From: Dipetalonema caudispina
Taxonomy: Eukaryota; Nematoda; Chromadorea; Rhabditida; Onchocercidae
NCBI GenBank assembly: GCA_013365325.1
Contig: JABVXV010000066.1
Coordinates: 186,001-250,000 of the forward strand
Direction of reading: 5' to 3'
DNA: 64,000 nt
A model generated the notes under the pieces. That model saw nothing but the letters and a program-made list of their open reading frames with translations. It was not told the DNA's origin and made no database searches. Shown here piece after piece: positions 11,557 through 57,898 of the stretch. Positions within the stretch are counted from its first letter, which is position 1. Each line of letters starts with the position of its first letter. A program made the position numbers and the translations under genes.

Positions 11557-12332
11557 GTTTATCTGAGTTGCAATGCGTACGTATTTCATGGGTCTCACTC
11601 TGAGAAAGCTATGCCTTATGATGACAGTGGAGCCGTTCAGAATTAAATCTTGATGAAGGAATTATGAAAAATGAATTTCATAGTTTGCCAATCTTCATTT
11701 ATTATTTATATTTACATCTTAGGTGCCGTCAAATTTTCTAATTTGCTTCCAAAAAAAATTTTTGGGAATGGTTTTGCAATGGCTCACTACTAAGTGTTTA
11801 TTATGTTCCAATTTTTAGTAAATAAGCTTTCTTTTTTGTTTTTGACTTTCTTCTTTCCGAAGTTGTTCTGTCTATAAAATTTCGTGGTCATTTTTTGTTT
11901 CAAATTTTGAATTTTTATATTTGTTTTCGATTTATCATTCAATCCATGATTCTTTTAGGCAAGCATCTTTTAGTTTGTGCAGAATATGACTTTAAAAGAC
12001 GGTTCCTTCACTTTTTCATGGTTGTTTCGTTGGACATGATCAGATGACTGACTTGTAACATATATTACGAATAAAACTTGTAATTTTCTGCTAAAGTGTC
12101 ACATAAATAGATTTTCCAGGAAAAATGTAGAACATTCTTTTTTACCAGCCCTTTCCTCTTCCAGAGAAAAGTGCAGAGAAAGTCTGTCTGATGAGCCTTA
12201 ATAACAAACACCAGCAATTTTTAATATCATTCCTTGTCCTAACGAGAAATGCAAGGAAAAGAACTCATCCGGCTTCTTAGTGTTGCCTTTAATTAAATCT
12301 ACAGTGTTTTGCTAGAGCTAGTTCAGGGAATG

Positions 12333-12364
<32 letters not shown>

Positions 12365-15181
12365 GCAGTGTAATACTTTTCAACACCGGATCTAATGAAA
12401 TGAGCGAAGTAGGGTGGGATGTAATCCTTCCAGAAACAATTTAATATCGTTGTGATGTATTCTTACTCCTGTTGCTGACCGGATCGTGATGTACTATTTC
12501 AATCAAGGATATGGTTGGGTTGGTCATTCTAGAAGTATTATATCTTTAATTCCTTCCAGTTAATATCTCAATTACTAGAAGTTAATGACTAGTTTGTTCA
12601 AAAATATCTTGTCTAGACTACCAATTTCTGTCGACATCTATTTTTGCATAATCAGATTCGCAGCGTTTTTCTGTAACATCTGAAAGGATTCTAAAATACA
12701 AAACCCTGTTGGAAACTTCTGTTCACGTACTTCATAAAATATGAGACAGACAAAAACAAAAAGAAATTGAGAATGTCAAGTAATTTGATCTTATGTTCTT
12801 CCGATACTTACCTCCAGAATTTGTTGTTTTGTCTTTGTAAAACAATTTGTTGAAACTGCGTCATATATATCTAACTGACACACTAGTTTTTTTGATTTCA
12901 TCTTGGTTTACTCTTAATTTTTTGTGACGGAAAATATGTTTGGGAAATTGTTGAATTCCTTGCAATAGAATGATTGTCTGGGCGGACGACTTAGTAAACA
13001 AATTTATGAAAAACAAACTTTTGATAGGGAGTTTTAAAAGCTTAGTTTACCAATCTGAACTCATTGGATGATTTCTTCGAATCGGATCACTACACTACAA
13101 TGATGTTTATATATCCCATTATCACTATGTTGGTGTTAAAAATGAGCTGAAATGTTTATGTAGCAGGAAGTGAGTATTTTTTGCACTTCGACACATCTGC
13201 CAGATTGAGAAGTGAAAAGAATGGGAATTTCACGGAATATTTAGGAAATCTCATTGCTAAAACGAAATATGAGTAAGAAGGCGATGGTTGGATTTCATTC
13301 TCAATTTCAGAAAGATAAATTTTCTTTTTATTTTGAGATGTCGAATCCTTCTGTTCATAATCTTTAGTAAACAGTTCTAATAGAGAAATCCAAATGACTT
13401 CAACTATTTTCTTTTTTTCTTTTTTTGTTTGAAAATGTAATTCCACACTTCTATACCATTTTTCTCCTCTATGAATGGGTAAGCGCTTTGATGTTGCTCA
13501 GACTTATTTTTTTTGAATTTAGCCAAAAGGAATGAGAAGAAACTTTTACACGTCCTGTAAAATGACAAATTTTCCAATATATCTCGTAAAATAAGTCCTT
13601 ATGAAAGAATGAAAATTTGATAAATGCTATAGGATTATAGAAGAACTATTAATAAGCAGAAAAGAAAAGCAAAAAGAGTTGATCTGATAGTGAAACGGGA
13701 AAAAGGAAAAATAAAAATCTTCAAATATCTCTTAACTCGGTGTAATTTAGTCTAACCAAAATTTGCGGATATTTCTGAAAGATAAATCAGAAAATCGATT
13801 CTATCTAATTCGATCCAAAGTGAAAATAAAGAAGATCAAACTGTGAAGTCTAATCTAATTCACTTCATTTTGTTTCAGATAAATGTAGTAAACAAGCAGA
13901 GTGGCATTTAAATAAAAGTAGATTGAATAGAATTGAATTAGACCAATAAAGTCGGATTTGGATCAAATCAGAAAAGTGTAGAATTTTGGTGGATGAATAT
14001 TAAAGAAGAAAATATTACATTGTTCACTCTTTTTATTCTAAAGTATTCGAATGTTGCATAGCTACTCTTTCAATAATCATTGAAAACATCTATTTATCAA
14101 AAAATGAGAAAGCATACTGGGCCATTTTCCTACACTTCATTTATTTCAATCATCAATTTATGTCCCATAATCAATTTTGTAGAAAAAAGACAAAGAATAT
14201 ATATGCCCAAGAAAACGAGAAAATGGTCTAATGATTTGAAATATGTTTCGGTCCATCCATTTAACCGTGTTTCATCACTAGAAATATCTAACATTGATTG
14301 ATAAAAAAAATTATTTTTTCATCAAAACTTTATTTTTCGTTATAAAATTATATCGCCTAACAGTGTTATACATAGGCCCAAAAAGTAAAAGAAATATTTA
14401 ATATTTCGGTGAATTATTTGTTAATTTTTCAAACTTTAACATTTCTAAATAACATTTAGTTCATGACGTATTATCGTCATCAACGCTATGAACTATTCAT
14501 CGTTTACTGACGGAGCAATATCGAATTCTGACGGATAAAATATTTTATGCAAAAGCGCTTGAAAAAGTTCAATTACCGTATGAGAAATATTTTCCAGTAA
14601 ATTTATTTCGATGTTTTATGCAATTATAAAGCAGTATTTTTCATATTTTTCTGCCAAATTTAACTTCTCACTTTTTGAAGCAATCTTTGCTTATCTTTCT
14701 TCATCCTTTCCAAATGCTATTTCATATCTATAAACCCCGGAAATTTTTCATTAAAAAATTTCAAATTTAAACTTGTTAATCTATTCTTTTTCTACATTTT
14801 TCATTTGATAATTTCAAACTATCACTCATTTGTTAATCGTTTTTTTTCTCACTCACTCATTTATTAATTATTAAAACTTTCCCAATTTTTTTCCTCTTGA
14901 AGAAAATAAAGCGAATACTACGATAAGTTTTTCCTAGCATATTCCAACTATAAAATTACTCTTTTTTGCTCATTTATTTATGCATTCTTTTTTAAATTAT
15001 TTTTAGCTTATTTTTCTCTTCGTACAAACAAACTGACAATCAAAGAAAATTCTTTTTTTTTGAAAGAAGTTGAAGAATACACTATTGCTTCATATTATTT
15101 AACAGAAGACTAGGCTATTCTGATTATTGAGGACAATCAGTAATAGAGAAAAATTAAAAGTATTTACTGCTAATATTCTTA

Positions 15182-15212
<31 letters not shown>

Positions 15213-16039
15213 AAGCCTGATCAGTGTTTGGCTTTATTTACTATAATAAGTATTAATTAATGATATATTAATTAGTAGTGGATAATTGTGTAATGATTCT
15301 TTTCATCATATATATAATGTTTATTATTGGAATTGAATGGATAATTTTCCAACTTTCATTCAAATTTACAAAAAAAATTTTACTCCATTTATTGCTTAAG
15401 CAATTATTTATTCAATTCAATAGATTTTAGATGTCCATATTGCCACAATATTCAATTCTTTGGCTTTTTTTTTTTTTTTTTTCTGGTATATATATTACAA
15501 TCTCCCAATCTTTGAATGTTTTTTATAACTGAAACTCTTTCTATTACTATTTGATTTATATTCCAATTTATCTTATTCCATTTTAATCTATAACTAATGT
15601 ATTTATTGCTTTTGCAACGATATTAGTTGAAAGTAAAACACTGACCATTTAATAAATGATATATTTAAACATTCTTATGAAATGTTAATTTATCACATCA
15701 TTATAGCTTTCTGTTCTTTCTCTTCTCTTTGAAAATATCCCATAAATTAAGCAAAAACATAAGTAGGGCCTTGTATTTTTGGGTCACCACCTGGTACGAA
15801 AAATTTTAAGTCGAGATAAATTATGTTATTGTCAAATGCAAAATTAGTTATGATTTGAATTTGAGCTTCTAACATTAACTCATTTGATAAATTATTCCTG
15901 CGACATTTTTGATGAGTCCGACATATTTGTCGATGGACTAAATTCCCTGTTAATGACACAACAAGGCCTTTAATGACAAAAAACTCTTGAATGATGTATC
16001 GCTATCATTTGATATTCTCACGATTTTATTATTTGATAG
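11557..16039. other. Long AT-rich spacer
   Basis: Contains T runs at 12332-12359, 15185-15210 and 15465-15482 and a weak degenerate inverted repeat around 13790-13975. Apart from the minus-strand exon-like frame at 15747-15949 there is no supported gene. Confidence 0.45.
15747..15949 (-). other. Exon-like minus-strand open frame
   Basis: Following the minus-strand acceptor CATTAACAG, an open frame of about 67 residues runs to TAA at 15749-15747 with balanced composition (CRTHQKCRRNN; later DLKFFVPGGDPKIQGPTYVF). A donor GTACCAG|GTGGTG lies inside it. No partner exons were found. It could be an exon of a nested gene, a decayed gene copy, or chance. Confidence 0.25.
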
Positions 16040-16102
16040 GGAAAGAGAGAAATTGCGAAGAATGCTACTTGGGATAAGGGATACGGGAAGAGTCTCTCTT
16101 TA

Positions 16103-49524
<33,422 letters not shown>

Positions 49525-49653
49525 TATCAAATATGACAGCAAAATTTTTGTTTCAAAATTCAATCTTCTTAAAACACACAATTTTTGTGATTTAAATCAT
49601 ATTGGATTGGTTGAACCTGAGATTTGCTTTCCGTTTTTAACTCAAATAATAAA

Positions 49654-52013
49654 ATCATTGAAGGTAAAATAGATTTTTTACAAACTATTCCAAACTTCTT
49701 TGGTAGTGAATAGCGAATGACAAGCTGTGAGATTTTCCCATTTTGAAAATTATGCAAGTTTCGTGAACAACAAGACAAAAAAGATGAATGTCTCTAATCA
49801 TTCTCTGTTTATGCTTTAGAATGATGAATTGAGCAGCTTAGAAAATTATATTGGAAATGAATTTTAATTCGGAAATTAAGGGTGAAAGGGTTAATCTGTA
49901 TGATTTTGTAATAGTCAATTTCTTCCTTTTTTTAATTAAATTTCATAAGCAGTTTCCGAAAGTAATACAGTGTTATCCGTTTAAGTATATTAATTATTTC
50001 TATTAAAATGTGAAAATCACAGCAGTTCTTTGTTTCATCTTCTCCTTCTATCCTTTGAATTTTTATTTTTCATTTCTTATTTTCAACGTACTTATGCATC
50101 ACATGCTTCTCAGTCATTAATTGAAATGCTTTAAAAATTTTACACGAAACAAAGATTTTGCATTCTTTCGTAAGTGTTAATTCATCGTATCCGTTTATTG
50201 ATGGCATTGTTTGGTATTAATGTATTAAATTTGTCATTTTAAAATTGTTAGGGAATGTTCTACCTAATCAATTCACTGTCTTCTGACTAGTAATCAATTC
50301 TAGATTTGATTAGGTTTAAGTCATTACGAATTAACATATGCTTCGTCACAATCACTGTGATAAATGATAAGCTATATTGCTTTCAATTGAAGCTACACTA
50401 CCAATTCAAAGCATTATTTGGTCCCATCTGAGAAAGAAATCATTGTTACAGTCAAAAATTTCAACTTCATTAACAATTAATTCATTGAATTTAACTTTGT
50501 TACCGAAATTATCCGATCAATTTTAGGGAAAGGTATAGAAATGATCAATTTAATGGGATTTATGTCGTTTTTTTGGTTGAGTTTTCTATCCTTTTTCATA
50601 TGCAATTTCTTAATGTTTTACTTTGCTGCATATTTGCATATTTTTTTTTCCTTTTTTAATTCAATTGTTTCATCAATAAATATTTTCTTTTTATACTCGT
50701 GAAATTTTTGTGATGAAATAAATCTTATGAAATTCTGTCAAACCTATTGATGAATAATAAAAAGTTATTCACATTAGTGATAGAAATTGTAAAAAAAAAA
50801 AAGAAAAAAAATTGTAAATTTTTGAAAATATTACAAATACGAGGAGAAATCAGAAAAAATGGATGAGATATTTTTGACCAAACCATTCTTGGCCTACACG
50901 CTTCAAACCATCTATCCATAATAGTAATTTTTAAACTTATTTGAAAAATTTAATATGTTAAATTTGACTTGTCAAAAGTGGCACTGATATTTGATGGTTG
51001 ATCAAATTGATATGTGTCCTAACAGAAAAAAAGTGATTTATGTTTTGCTTGATGTTATTTTAATAGTCTAAGCTAATAAAAAAAAAACTGAGAGACGAGA
51101 AGAATGAAAATAAACAAAATTTTAAAATGACGTTGATATGTCAGACTACGTCACTGTAATTAATGAGGTCGAAAGAGATTCATTCTTTCTGGGATAGAAT
51201 AATTGTTTTGCTGAATCATTTAAAAGTTTACTGTACGATATATGGCTTATCTCAGAAATAGCATAACTTAAAATACTGTAATAAATTTAAATAAAGATAA
51301 GATGATAAAGTGCGAAGTTCTGGCAAAAATTTCGAATTTTTCCAAATTTTGTTTCGATATGTAAAAAGAAAGACTGTCAGTGATTTGCAAGTCAAATGCA
51401 AAATATTGAATCTTATTTGCAAGTAGCATGCAAAGAACATGCTGCTGCAACATATGCACGATGAACTTTTAACAAGCAGTCCGATTAACAAATCCATTTC
51501 ATTATGGAAACTGTAATAATTAATTCATTTATTCCTGTTTCCATATGTTGTGTGTCGAACGAAATGATTAAGATTGTACTGAGAATTTAACTGAAATTAC
51601 CTGTCGAGTTCATAAGTTCACGAATATTTACGTCAAAACAGTAATAAGCGCAAATGACTAATTTCACCCTCTGTTTCTCCCACCTTTTTCTCTATTTCTC
51701 TCTGTATGCATATCTCGTCGTGTTTTTTGCATCGTTGTCGATTTGTTATTAAATCGATCGGGAAGGATGAGGCGGCAGAGGGCGTACATCTATCACTGCT
51801 GCTGTTTCTATCATTGATCAGGCCACGTAATGACGTCTGTTTGCACTATCATAATCTGGCCAAGTTATTTTCTTACAGATATCTATTGAGGGACTAGGCT
51901 GATAATGCTTATGATAACTTTAGGTATTGTTTCGTAGTTCTTACCGAATAATTGCTCACAATTAATAGATTTTAGTTCTATGGAAATTAATATTTTCTCT
52001 TTCTCTTTTCAGA
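49654..52013. other. Intergenic AT-rich spacer
   Basis: No supported exon. A GC-richer patch at about 51700-51850 holds a 63-codon frame without clear splice signals. Confidence 0.4.
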
Positions 52014-52173
52014 CAATTAATATTTCACACTGCAAATTTCCATGCATTATTGATATTATAGTGATCGATATAACAATTAGCATTTGAAATGGGTAATAAT
52101 GTGGAATCAAAGGAAGTTAACGAAACGAATTCTCTCGGCAGCATGAATCGATTCTGGAGATTATCATTTCTCT
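52014..52173 (+). promoter_or_regulatory. Candidate trans-splice acceptor and 28-codon upstream ORF
   Basis: TTCTCTTTCTCTTTTCAG ends at 52013, a very strong acceptor. Downstream, ATG 52090 opens a 28-codon frame (MGNNVESKEVNETNSLGS and onward) to TGA at 52174. It is either a real first exon whose donor I cannot settle, or an upstream ORF in the leader of the next gene. Confidence 0.4.
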
Positions 52174-52337
52174 GAAATGATTTGCATTCTCTTTCGACAA
52201 CAACATAATTACCTTCAATAAACTACTTGTAATCAGTTAGTAATTATATGCAGAAGTTTAAAACTAACAGGAAGTGACAATTCCGATTCTACTATTGAGA
52301 CATTATAAGTTGTCACGAATCCGAAGATTTTGGATTA

Positions 52338-54312
52338 ATGGGTCGTTTCTCTGTGACATATTTACAATTGCAAATGATGCTATTTACTGGGTTGGAAATA
52401 ATTCGAGCTACCGAAGATGAAAATGCCCGAGTAATTTCAATTGTGGAACAATTTGAGGACGATAGTTTATGGGAATTTCATTCCAAGTCAGTACGACGTG
52501 CACAGGTTTCAAGGAGAACTTGGGATGAATATGTCAAATATAAAGGTGAACAGTTTCTAAAGTTGAAATTTTCCATTTTTGTAATGATATATATCATTTA
52601 ATATATTTTCTTTACCTAAGCTAAATGAATATTCTATATAATCGTGCTATATACTGTAGTGAAATAATACTAAGTCGTAGTATGTAACCTTACTTATAAT
52701 CATATATTTACAACAATTGATATCCAGCAGTCATATATAATTTTTACTGTTGTCTTCTTCAGAACAAACTTGTCGCTTGGAAGTTGAGAAAGATGCAGAA
52801 TCAGAGGCGAAAGGCTATCTGAGCTGGGAAGAAATGGCTTTTCACAAAAGTTTACGGTTAAAGTAAGTCTTAATGTTACTGTAACTTTTGGGATTTATCA
52901 TAGTGAATTTTAAAAAGTTTCTGGATAATGCTTGTTACAGGTTTTGAGGTATGGAATATACATTTTAACGGTGTATAATATAATTTTAGATTATTGCCGA
53001 GCTCGACAGCCGATAATGCTTTATCATACGAAGATGCAGTCATGTTATCAAATGTAGATAGTCGCCTGCTTTCACCGGAACCGGAATCGCTTTGTAAGAT
53101 TGGTGTAATTGATGATATCGATCAAAATGAAATTGCTGAGAAAAGTCGTTTCGAAGATACTTTGATAAGTCGGTAAGTTATTTTCTCTTAATTCGATTCA
53201 AAATAGCAATTCCCATTTCTTTTTATCATTCACTATTTCAAAACCTTCGTCCACAATTTTTTATGCTTTTGATTCATTTTCAGTTTACCTCTTTTCAATT
53301 ACATTGCGATTTTTCAATTACTTATTCAATTACATTGCGATTTAAAATTTGAAACTGAGATGTCGCTAAAGTTTGACTTTGCTCTGGAAATAAAAAGAGT
53401 GTTCCAGAGTCTGTTAAGGATGATGTCTTGGAAGCATTGTAGGTTCCGACAAGTTTTATATATGTTATTATAGTACTTTATTGATACTGATCGTATCAAA
53501 AGATTGAATTCTACTTGTATCGGTGGTCCCCATCTTATTTACTGGGTATTTTTGACTATTTCTTGTGTCATGAAATGCTCTGATATCCACTTATCTTATT
53601 TATAGCACAAAATGGGTTAAAGTGAACACATGAATTTCAAAAATTTCGTCTCGCAGTTCTGTTCCTTTCTAATAGTAAATGTCCCTGTGTTCATGATTTG
53701 GCTATAATAAATAAAACTTTTCCATTCCAAATACCTTCAGATACGGTGATTGATTGATTGGTTAAAGTTAAGGGATACAGGAAGTTTCTAAGTTATATTG
53801 ACAAGTTTAGTAAGAGGGTGAATAAGTAGCAAAGCCGAAATTTAGTTTGGTACTGGGTCTTTTTTACCGTAATTTGGTGAAGTGGTGAAATAAGATGATT
53901 TAGAAGTTGAAGACTAAATCTTTTGTTTAAAAAAAAAGATTCTTCCACTGTAATTCACCCATATATTACCGTCCTATGTTTTTCTTTTTCTTTTTTGTTT
54001 GCAAACCTTCATTCTATCATTTATTACAATTAGGTATTACTTTGTCCTGGCACTTCATCCATGGAATTACTGCATACTTCATCTGATAGTGTTTTTGATG
54101 CATATAATTTGAACATAAAAAGTCAATTATAGATTGTTGTGATTGCTTGTAGATTGTTTCGGAAGGAAATATGGGAATCGGAACAAGGAAACTCAGAGCA
54201 CTAAGCATGACCTGCTATCTGATTCTTAAACTAATTTTGATTTCGTCATAACAGAAAGAAGTCGGAGGATCTGTGCGAATCAGTGACTAATTTATTTAGG
54301 AATTTCATGTAA
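52338..54312 (+). CDS. Unrecognised gene, four exons, 182 aa (or 215 aa with an extra exon)
   Basis: Exons: 52338-52545, 52763-52862, 52990-53172, 54255-54312; all donors are GTAAGT- or GTGAAC-like and all phases close. The product is hydrophilic and acidic: LEIIRATEDENARVISIVEQ, DSLWEFHSKSVRRAQVSRRT, KDAESEAKGYLSWEEM, SRLLSPEPESL, then KKSEDLCESVTNLFRNFM and stop. No signal peptide or membrane segment in this form. An alternative donor overlaps the stop (ATG TAA read as AT|GTAAAA). It joins in phase to 56393-56495, replacing the end with FGREPKTSKQVLEILIRVIS and a basic amphipathic tail ending LLKVW. The start is uncertain because the frame stays open a little upstream and a strong acceptor lies at 52013. 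I do not recognise the family; an adaptor or cytoskeletal role would be guesswork. Confidence 0.65.
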
Positions 54313-57300
54313 AATTTTCGAATACTGAAATCATAAGCTTATTTTTTGAGTAATTCTGTGAAAATGTGTATCAGTCCCTTTCTGCTAGAAGAAAATTCCC
54401 AAAACTTTTTTAAAGCTAATTTGTAAGTAGTTTTTTCCTCGAGAGAGTAATCATTAAGATTTATCTTTTAGCATTATTTGTTCTAGGCTAGATAACAGAA
54501 AAGTGTAATTGAAGAGTTTTCTGTGAAAAAGACTGAATACATTACTTATAAAAAATAACTATATGTTTTTTCTGCTTGTACTTGCTTTATTCAAGCTAAT
54601 TTACCACTGTAGCATCTTTCATAGGTTTTTTCGTCAGTATTCATATATGTGTTTGCTCTGGATCGTTTTTGATATATGTATATATTTATTCATATACCTC
54701 TCAGGTGGTATTCATGTTTTTACCTCTCTAGTTCAACAGTGTATATTATTTATATACTCTTTTGTGTTGTCTTTCATAAAATTGTTCGCAGTAGAATACT
54801 TCTGTAATGTCGTTACCATATGGAACAGAAAAATCTATAGTGTTTTGAGTATTTGTTTATTTAATCATTTAATAGATTTTTGATAGACTTTTATGGAAAA
54901 ATCTGTTTTATTAACTTTAATTTCTTTATATATATATATGGTTATTTATTCATTCTATTCTCTCTCAGTGTACCCCTCATCTTCGAACCCTTGTTTTCTT
55001 TGTAATTGGAGATATGGAAATGAAATTATACCCGCAGGGAAATAAGAAATTCGAGAAAGGAAGGTTACAGAAGGGCGAAGAGACGAGGTAAACTTTCCCT
55101 GCATGATGTTAATCTCTTTTCTGATCTAAATGTGTTCGTGATTTTGTTTGATATTTCAATGTGTTGCAGAATTTTTGCTGTGCCAATTTTCGACGACGAT
55201 TACGACTATTAGAATAACATTTCGAAGCAGTTCCATACAAATTGACCTGTAGTAATAGCTGCTGGTGATAATTTAATGAGAAATGACAAATATTCATGTG
55301 CTTGACTACTGGTAAGTCACAATAAGTAAATGATAAGCGCAATGACTCTTTGTCCTTTCTCCAGTTGTTTAAGATTTGAATTAAAATTCATATTAACCTT
55401 TATGCATTTATATTTATTATTCTTTTGTAAAAATGCCTCTCGGCATACACGGAAGGCATTGGAATCAAGCTTATATATGAGCTTAGTGATTGTCAACCGT
55501 TATCATTTGTGTTATGTTGTATTTTTTATAGTTAACTTATCATTCTGAAGCGATCTGTTTGCTCTTTCTTCATTTTATTATCTATGAACACGTTAACGTT
55601 TCAAACGTTTGTTTGTGGATATGTTGCGAGAATTGTAAGCATAAAATGCTTTTCTTCAGTTACTCGTAATTAAAATTCACTGATTATATTGATGAAATAT
55701 GGTTGAAATTAGGGGAATTCCTGAAATTATAATGGTTTAAACCCTAACGAAAGAAGAAAGGTTAGAAATTTCTAAACCTTATATTTCATTTTCGAATTTT
55801 TTCCATGATTGTTAAATAATTCGTTCATTTACAATGTCTATAGTGTTGCAGCTTGTAAATTTAATTAGATTGAACTTTTTTGAAAACTTATTTTTATGCT
55901 ATTCCCACCCTTCTTGTTTCTTTATCTAGTCTGTAAGGCTTCAATTCATAATTTAATAGTTATTTTCCTTGCTATACTTGTAAAAGAATCTTTAATGGAT
56001 TATCAAATTGTTACTGTCTGTTTGCCATCAGATGTTTAAAGTTATACCAAATACTTTCTCCTGTCATTCAGCGAGTATAAAAATTTCACACTTTGGGGTA
56101 TTTGATAGATATTTAAATTCAGTTTGGTGAGTATTTTTTGAATTGAATTGAGCATCATTTTTGAAGATGCAATTTCTGATTCTAATGGTACCAACATTCA
56201 TAATTTTTGCTCATAAATATTATGGCTTGCTACTAATTCCAGCGACAGAGATTTGATTTGTTGAATAGCAGTTATCCTAATAAAACATGATATCCATGAA
56301 ATCATAGTACTTTCTTTTTCAAATATCCAATTGAGAGCGTAAATACCGTTTTAAGGTTTACCCAAAATTTTTACCCCTTCTGTGCTTTGCAGTTTTGGTC
56401 GTGAGCCTAAGACATCTAAGCAGGTTTTAGAAATACTTATTCGAGTAATTTCGGTCATCCAATCAATAATGCATAAATTGCTTAAAGTTTGGTGATCAGC
56501 ACATTGTGGGATTTTAGGAATTTTATAAAATGCCAATTCTGTTCTATGCAGACAGAGAATCATACAGTTGAAGAGAAGAAGGTTTTTTCATGTTATATTT
56601 TCTCATATTCAGCTATTCAGCACAAGATACTGGTGTTAAAAATTTTGCCCTTAAAAATATTAACCGCAAATCTTTTTTGCATCTTAACTGTTGTCAGTTA
56701 TTTATGCACCAAAATTTTAGAAAAGCTTTGACAAAAAAATGGAAGTGTTCAAAGAAACGTTTTCTGCTCCAAATGGCAGTTTTGCTCCCCTGCGCTCGCT
56801 AAAGAGGAGTCAATTTTAATTTTCACAGTGGAATTTTAAAAACTGCCAAAAATAATGATAAAAAGATGGACGCTCATAACTTCGTTTGTTCTTCAAAAAA
56901 ATTGGTAACATTCAGATATAAACGCTTGGATTATATATGAACTATAGTTTTTAAGATATTTTTAAGAAATATGGGAAAATTGGGAGAACCATTTGAGCAT
57001 AATAACGTATTTAACAATCTCTCAAGCGAGAAGAAATATGATTAAGTTGGGGAGCAAAATGAAGAAACTGACGGTTAGGTCAAGGCCAATAAGATTTACA
57101 CAAACCCATTTCTCAAGGCAATTTCGATAAATGTTCTGTGACTTATTACGATCTCTGAATATACTTAGTATATATTATATTAAAATTAAAGAGGTTGAAT
57201 CCCTCTTTCTTTTCAATACATCTTATAGATGCAGCAAACTACAACTTAAACTGTAGTCCTAATTGATAAATAACATTGATTTCAAAGTACTCCTAATGCA

Positions 57301-57886
57301 TGTTTTTCAATGCAACCATGCACATTTCTCAAGATCCGAAATTTAAAATTTATGGGAACTTAGAGATGAGAACCTTAACTTTCAAATAATAGAAACCATT
57401 ATAATAACATTATCATAGCTCTTCCTTGTTGTTAGTAGACCTCAGTAATAAAATAATTTTATTAACAACAGTATTATCATTTTCGTAATGAATATATCTT
57501 TTAATATATTTCATTAATACAACAGTAAAATTCATTTATCAAAATAAGAACCGTTCATAAATTTCGAAATTCACTGAACAAAAAAATTTTATTTTTCTTT
57601 TTAAAAAAAAAAAAAATTTATTTTCTTTTTCTTATTCAAATGAGACTAATTTTTCTTCTGTAAAAACACCTGGAAATAGTTGATAACAGAACAAGCAGAC
57701 GAATACTAAACTCATGTTGACCATGTTGACAAGATTTCTCACAAATTGAAATCTCTTTTCTAAATCTCATTAATTAAGAACTAAATTTCGTCCCTATTCG
57801 AATCAATTTCTGCAGTAACACGAACTCAGCACTCTTAACAAGACTTACAATTTTCCGAAGAATTTTGCTTCTAGAATCAGTTCATT
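54313..57886. other. Downstream region with isolated exon-like pieces
   Basis: Holds 56393-56495 (see the gene before it) and a 50-nt open piece 55038-55087 between CCCGCAG and GAG|GTAAAC (EIRNSRKEGYRRAKRR) that could be an alternative exon. The remainder is AT-rich with no gene seen. Confidence 0.35.
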
Positions 57887-57892
57887 TTTATT
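57887..57892 (-). terminator. Poly(A) signal of the cyclophilin gene
   Basis: TTTATT on the plus strand (AATAAA on the minus strand), 7 nt past the stop codon. Confidence 0.55.
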
Positions 57893-57898
57893 CATTTT

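Noticed and set aside
13156..13446. 96-codon minus-strand frame
   Set aside because: Lys/Ser-rich low-complexity translation of AT-rich DNA, no acceptor or family resemblance.
13790..13975. Degenerate inverted repeat (GATCCAAA / TTTGGATC) as a transposon
   Set aside because: Arms are short and poorly matched; could be chance in AT-rich DNA.
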